Origin: Carnobacterium_A sp047553015
GTDB lineage: Bacteria > Bacillota > Bacilli > Lactobacillales > Carnobacteriaceae
Length of the DNA: 64,000 nucleotides
Direction of reading: 5' to 3'
NCBI RefSeq assembly: GCF_047553015.1
Contig: NZ_CP180212.1
Coordinates: forward strand, 992,001-1,056,000
Program-made: the position numbers and the translations under genes
Shown here: positions 63,755-64,000 of the stretch, in pieces
Numbering within the stretch: the first letter of the stretch is position 1
Layout of the letters: each line of letters begins with the position of its first letter
Notes under the pieces: generated by a model
Seen by the model: only the letters and a program-made list of their open reading frames with translations
The model's database searches: none
What the model was told of the DNA's origin: nothing

Positions 63755-64000
63755 ATGGTTACTAAAAAGGAACTAACTGAAAAAGGCGAAACAAAAGAGT
63801 TAGATTTAAGTGAATTAAAACGTTTATTAATAGAAGAAGAAACCAATCTACAACATGAAAAGCATTTAATTCAACACGAAAAAGAAATTAACGAAAATAG
63901 TGATTATTTGGATAGTGGAGAAAAAGTAGTAGAGCAAGAAAAACACGAAAAAACTAAAACTCCTGAAGAATTGAGAGAGGAACGAAGACTTTATTGGAAA
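63755..64000 (+). CDS. N-terminal part of an unidentified protein, cut by window end
   Basis: ATG 63755 starts 8 bases after GGAGG and one base after the sppA stop. The 82 visible codons are highly charged, rich in Glu and Lys, with His-Glu-Lys repeats that look like a coiled or disordered cytoplasmic tail. In Firmicutes the gene after sppA often encodes an RDD-family membrane protein (YteJ); nothing seen here proves that, since the membrane part would lie beyond the window. Confidence 0.7.
   Translation, partial: MVTKKELTEKGETKELDLSELKRLLIEEETNLQHEKHLIQHEKEINENSDYLDSGEKVVEQEKHEKTKTPEELREERRLYWK

Noticed and set aside
1..64000. CRISPR array, prophage, tRNA or rRNA gene
   Set aside because: No regularly spaced direct repeats, phage gene cluster, cloverleaf with conserved T-arm or rRNA core sequence was noticed in the window.

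Overview
This window is chromosomal DNA from a low-GC Gram-positive bacterium, most likely a lactic acid bacterium of the order Lactobacillales. The evidence is: PolC-type replicase, LexA with a Bacillus-type SOS box, HrcA/CIRCE heat-shock control, a T-box in front of hisS-aspS, a DUF3013 gene beside prmA, and a heterodimeric LmrCD/BmrCD-type ABC exporter. Gene content and protein sequence feel like Carnobacteriaceae/Enterococcaceae; assignment to Carnobacterium is my inference only. Almost all genes lie on the + strand and are housekeeping genes. Exceptions on the - strand are lexA, a PlsC-type acyltransferase, a 36-codon small ORF and a secreted amidase.

Layout. 1-1.8 kb: DUF1836 and DegV proteins. 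1.86-7.5 kb: recJ, split by a 2775-bp group II intron that carries its own reverse transcriptase/maturase/HNH protein, then apt. 7.7-8.7 kb: lexA and a DUF896 gene around a shared SOS box. 8.8-15.5 kb: transketolase, a YneF-type protein, an ABC exporter pair and an acyltransferase. 15.8-19.4 kb: a SWIM/SNF2 helicase and a DsrE-like protein. 19.4-22.9 kb: rpsB-tsf and pyrH-frr with a structured rpsB leader. 23.3-29.1 kb: uppS-cdsA-dxr-rseP-proS (lipid carrier, phospholipid, isoprenoid, membrane protease). 29.2-33.5 kb: polC. 33.6-38.9 kb: the rimP-nusA-rnpM-ylxQ-infB-rbfA operon behind a promoter and a promoter-proximal terminator. 39-41.6 kb: an unknown protein, truB, ribF. 41.6-48.7 kb: hrcA-grpE-dnaK-dnaJ and lepA. 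48.8-52.4 kb: a ZIP-like membrane protein, a poorly coding gap, a Na/Pi cotransporter and a doubtful small ORF. 52.4-57.6 kb: DUF3013-prmA-rsmE and rel-dtd. 57.6-59.0 kb: an SH3b amidase on the - strand. 59.1-64 kb: T-box, hisS, aspS, sppA and a gene cut by the window end.

The only clear mobile element is the group II intron. It sits inside the codon for the last aspartate of RecJ's DxDxD metal-binding motif, in the sense direction, and exact splicing restores an uninterrupted 777-residue RecJ. Other points of interest are RNA-level controls: the T-box with an overlapping Asp/His specifier, the nusA-operon leader terminator, the rpsB leader, and a set of mutually exclusive complementary segments in the long gap before hrcA. 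No CRISPR array, prophage, tRNA or rRNA gene was seen.
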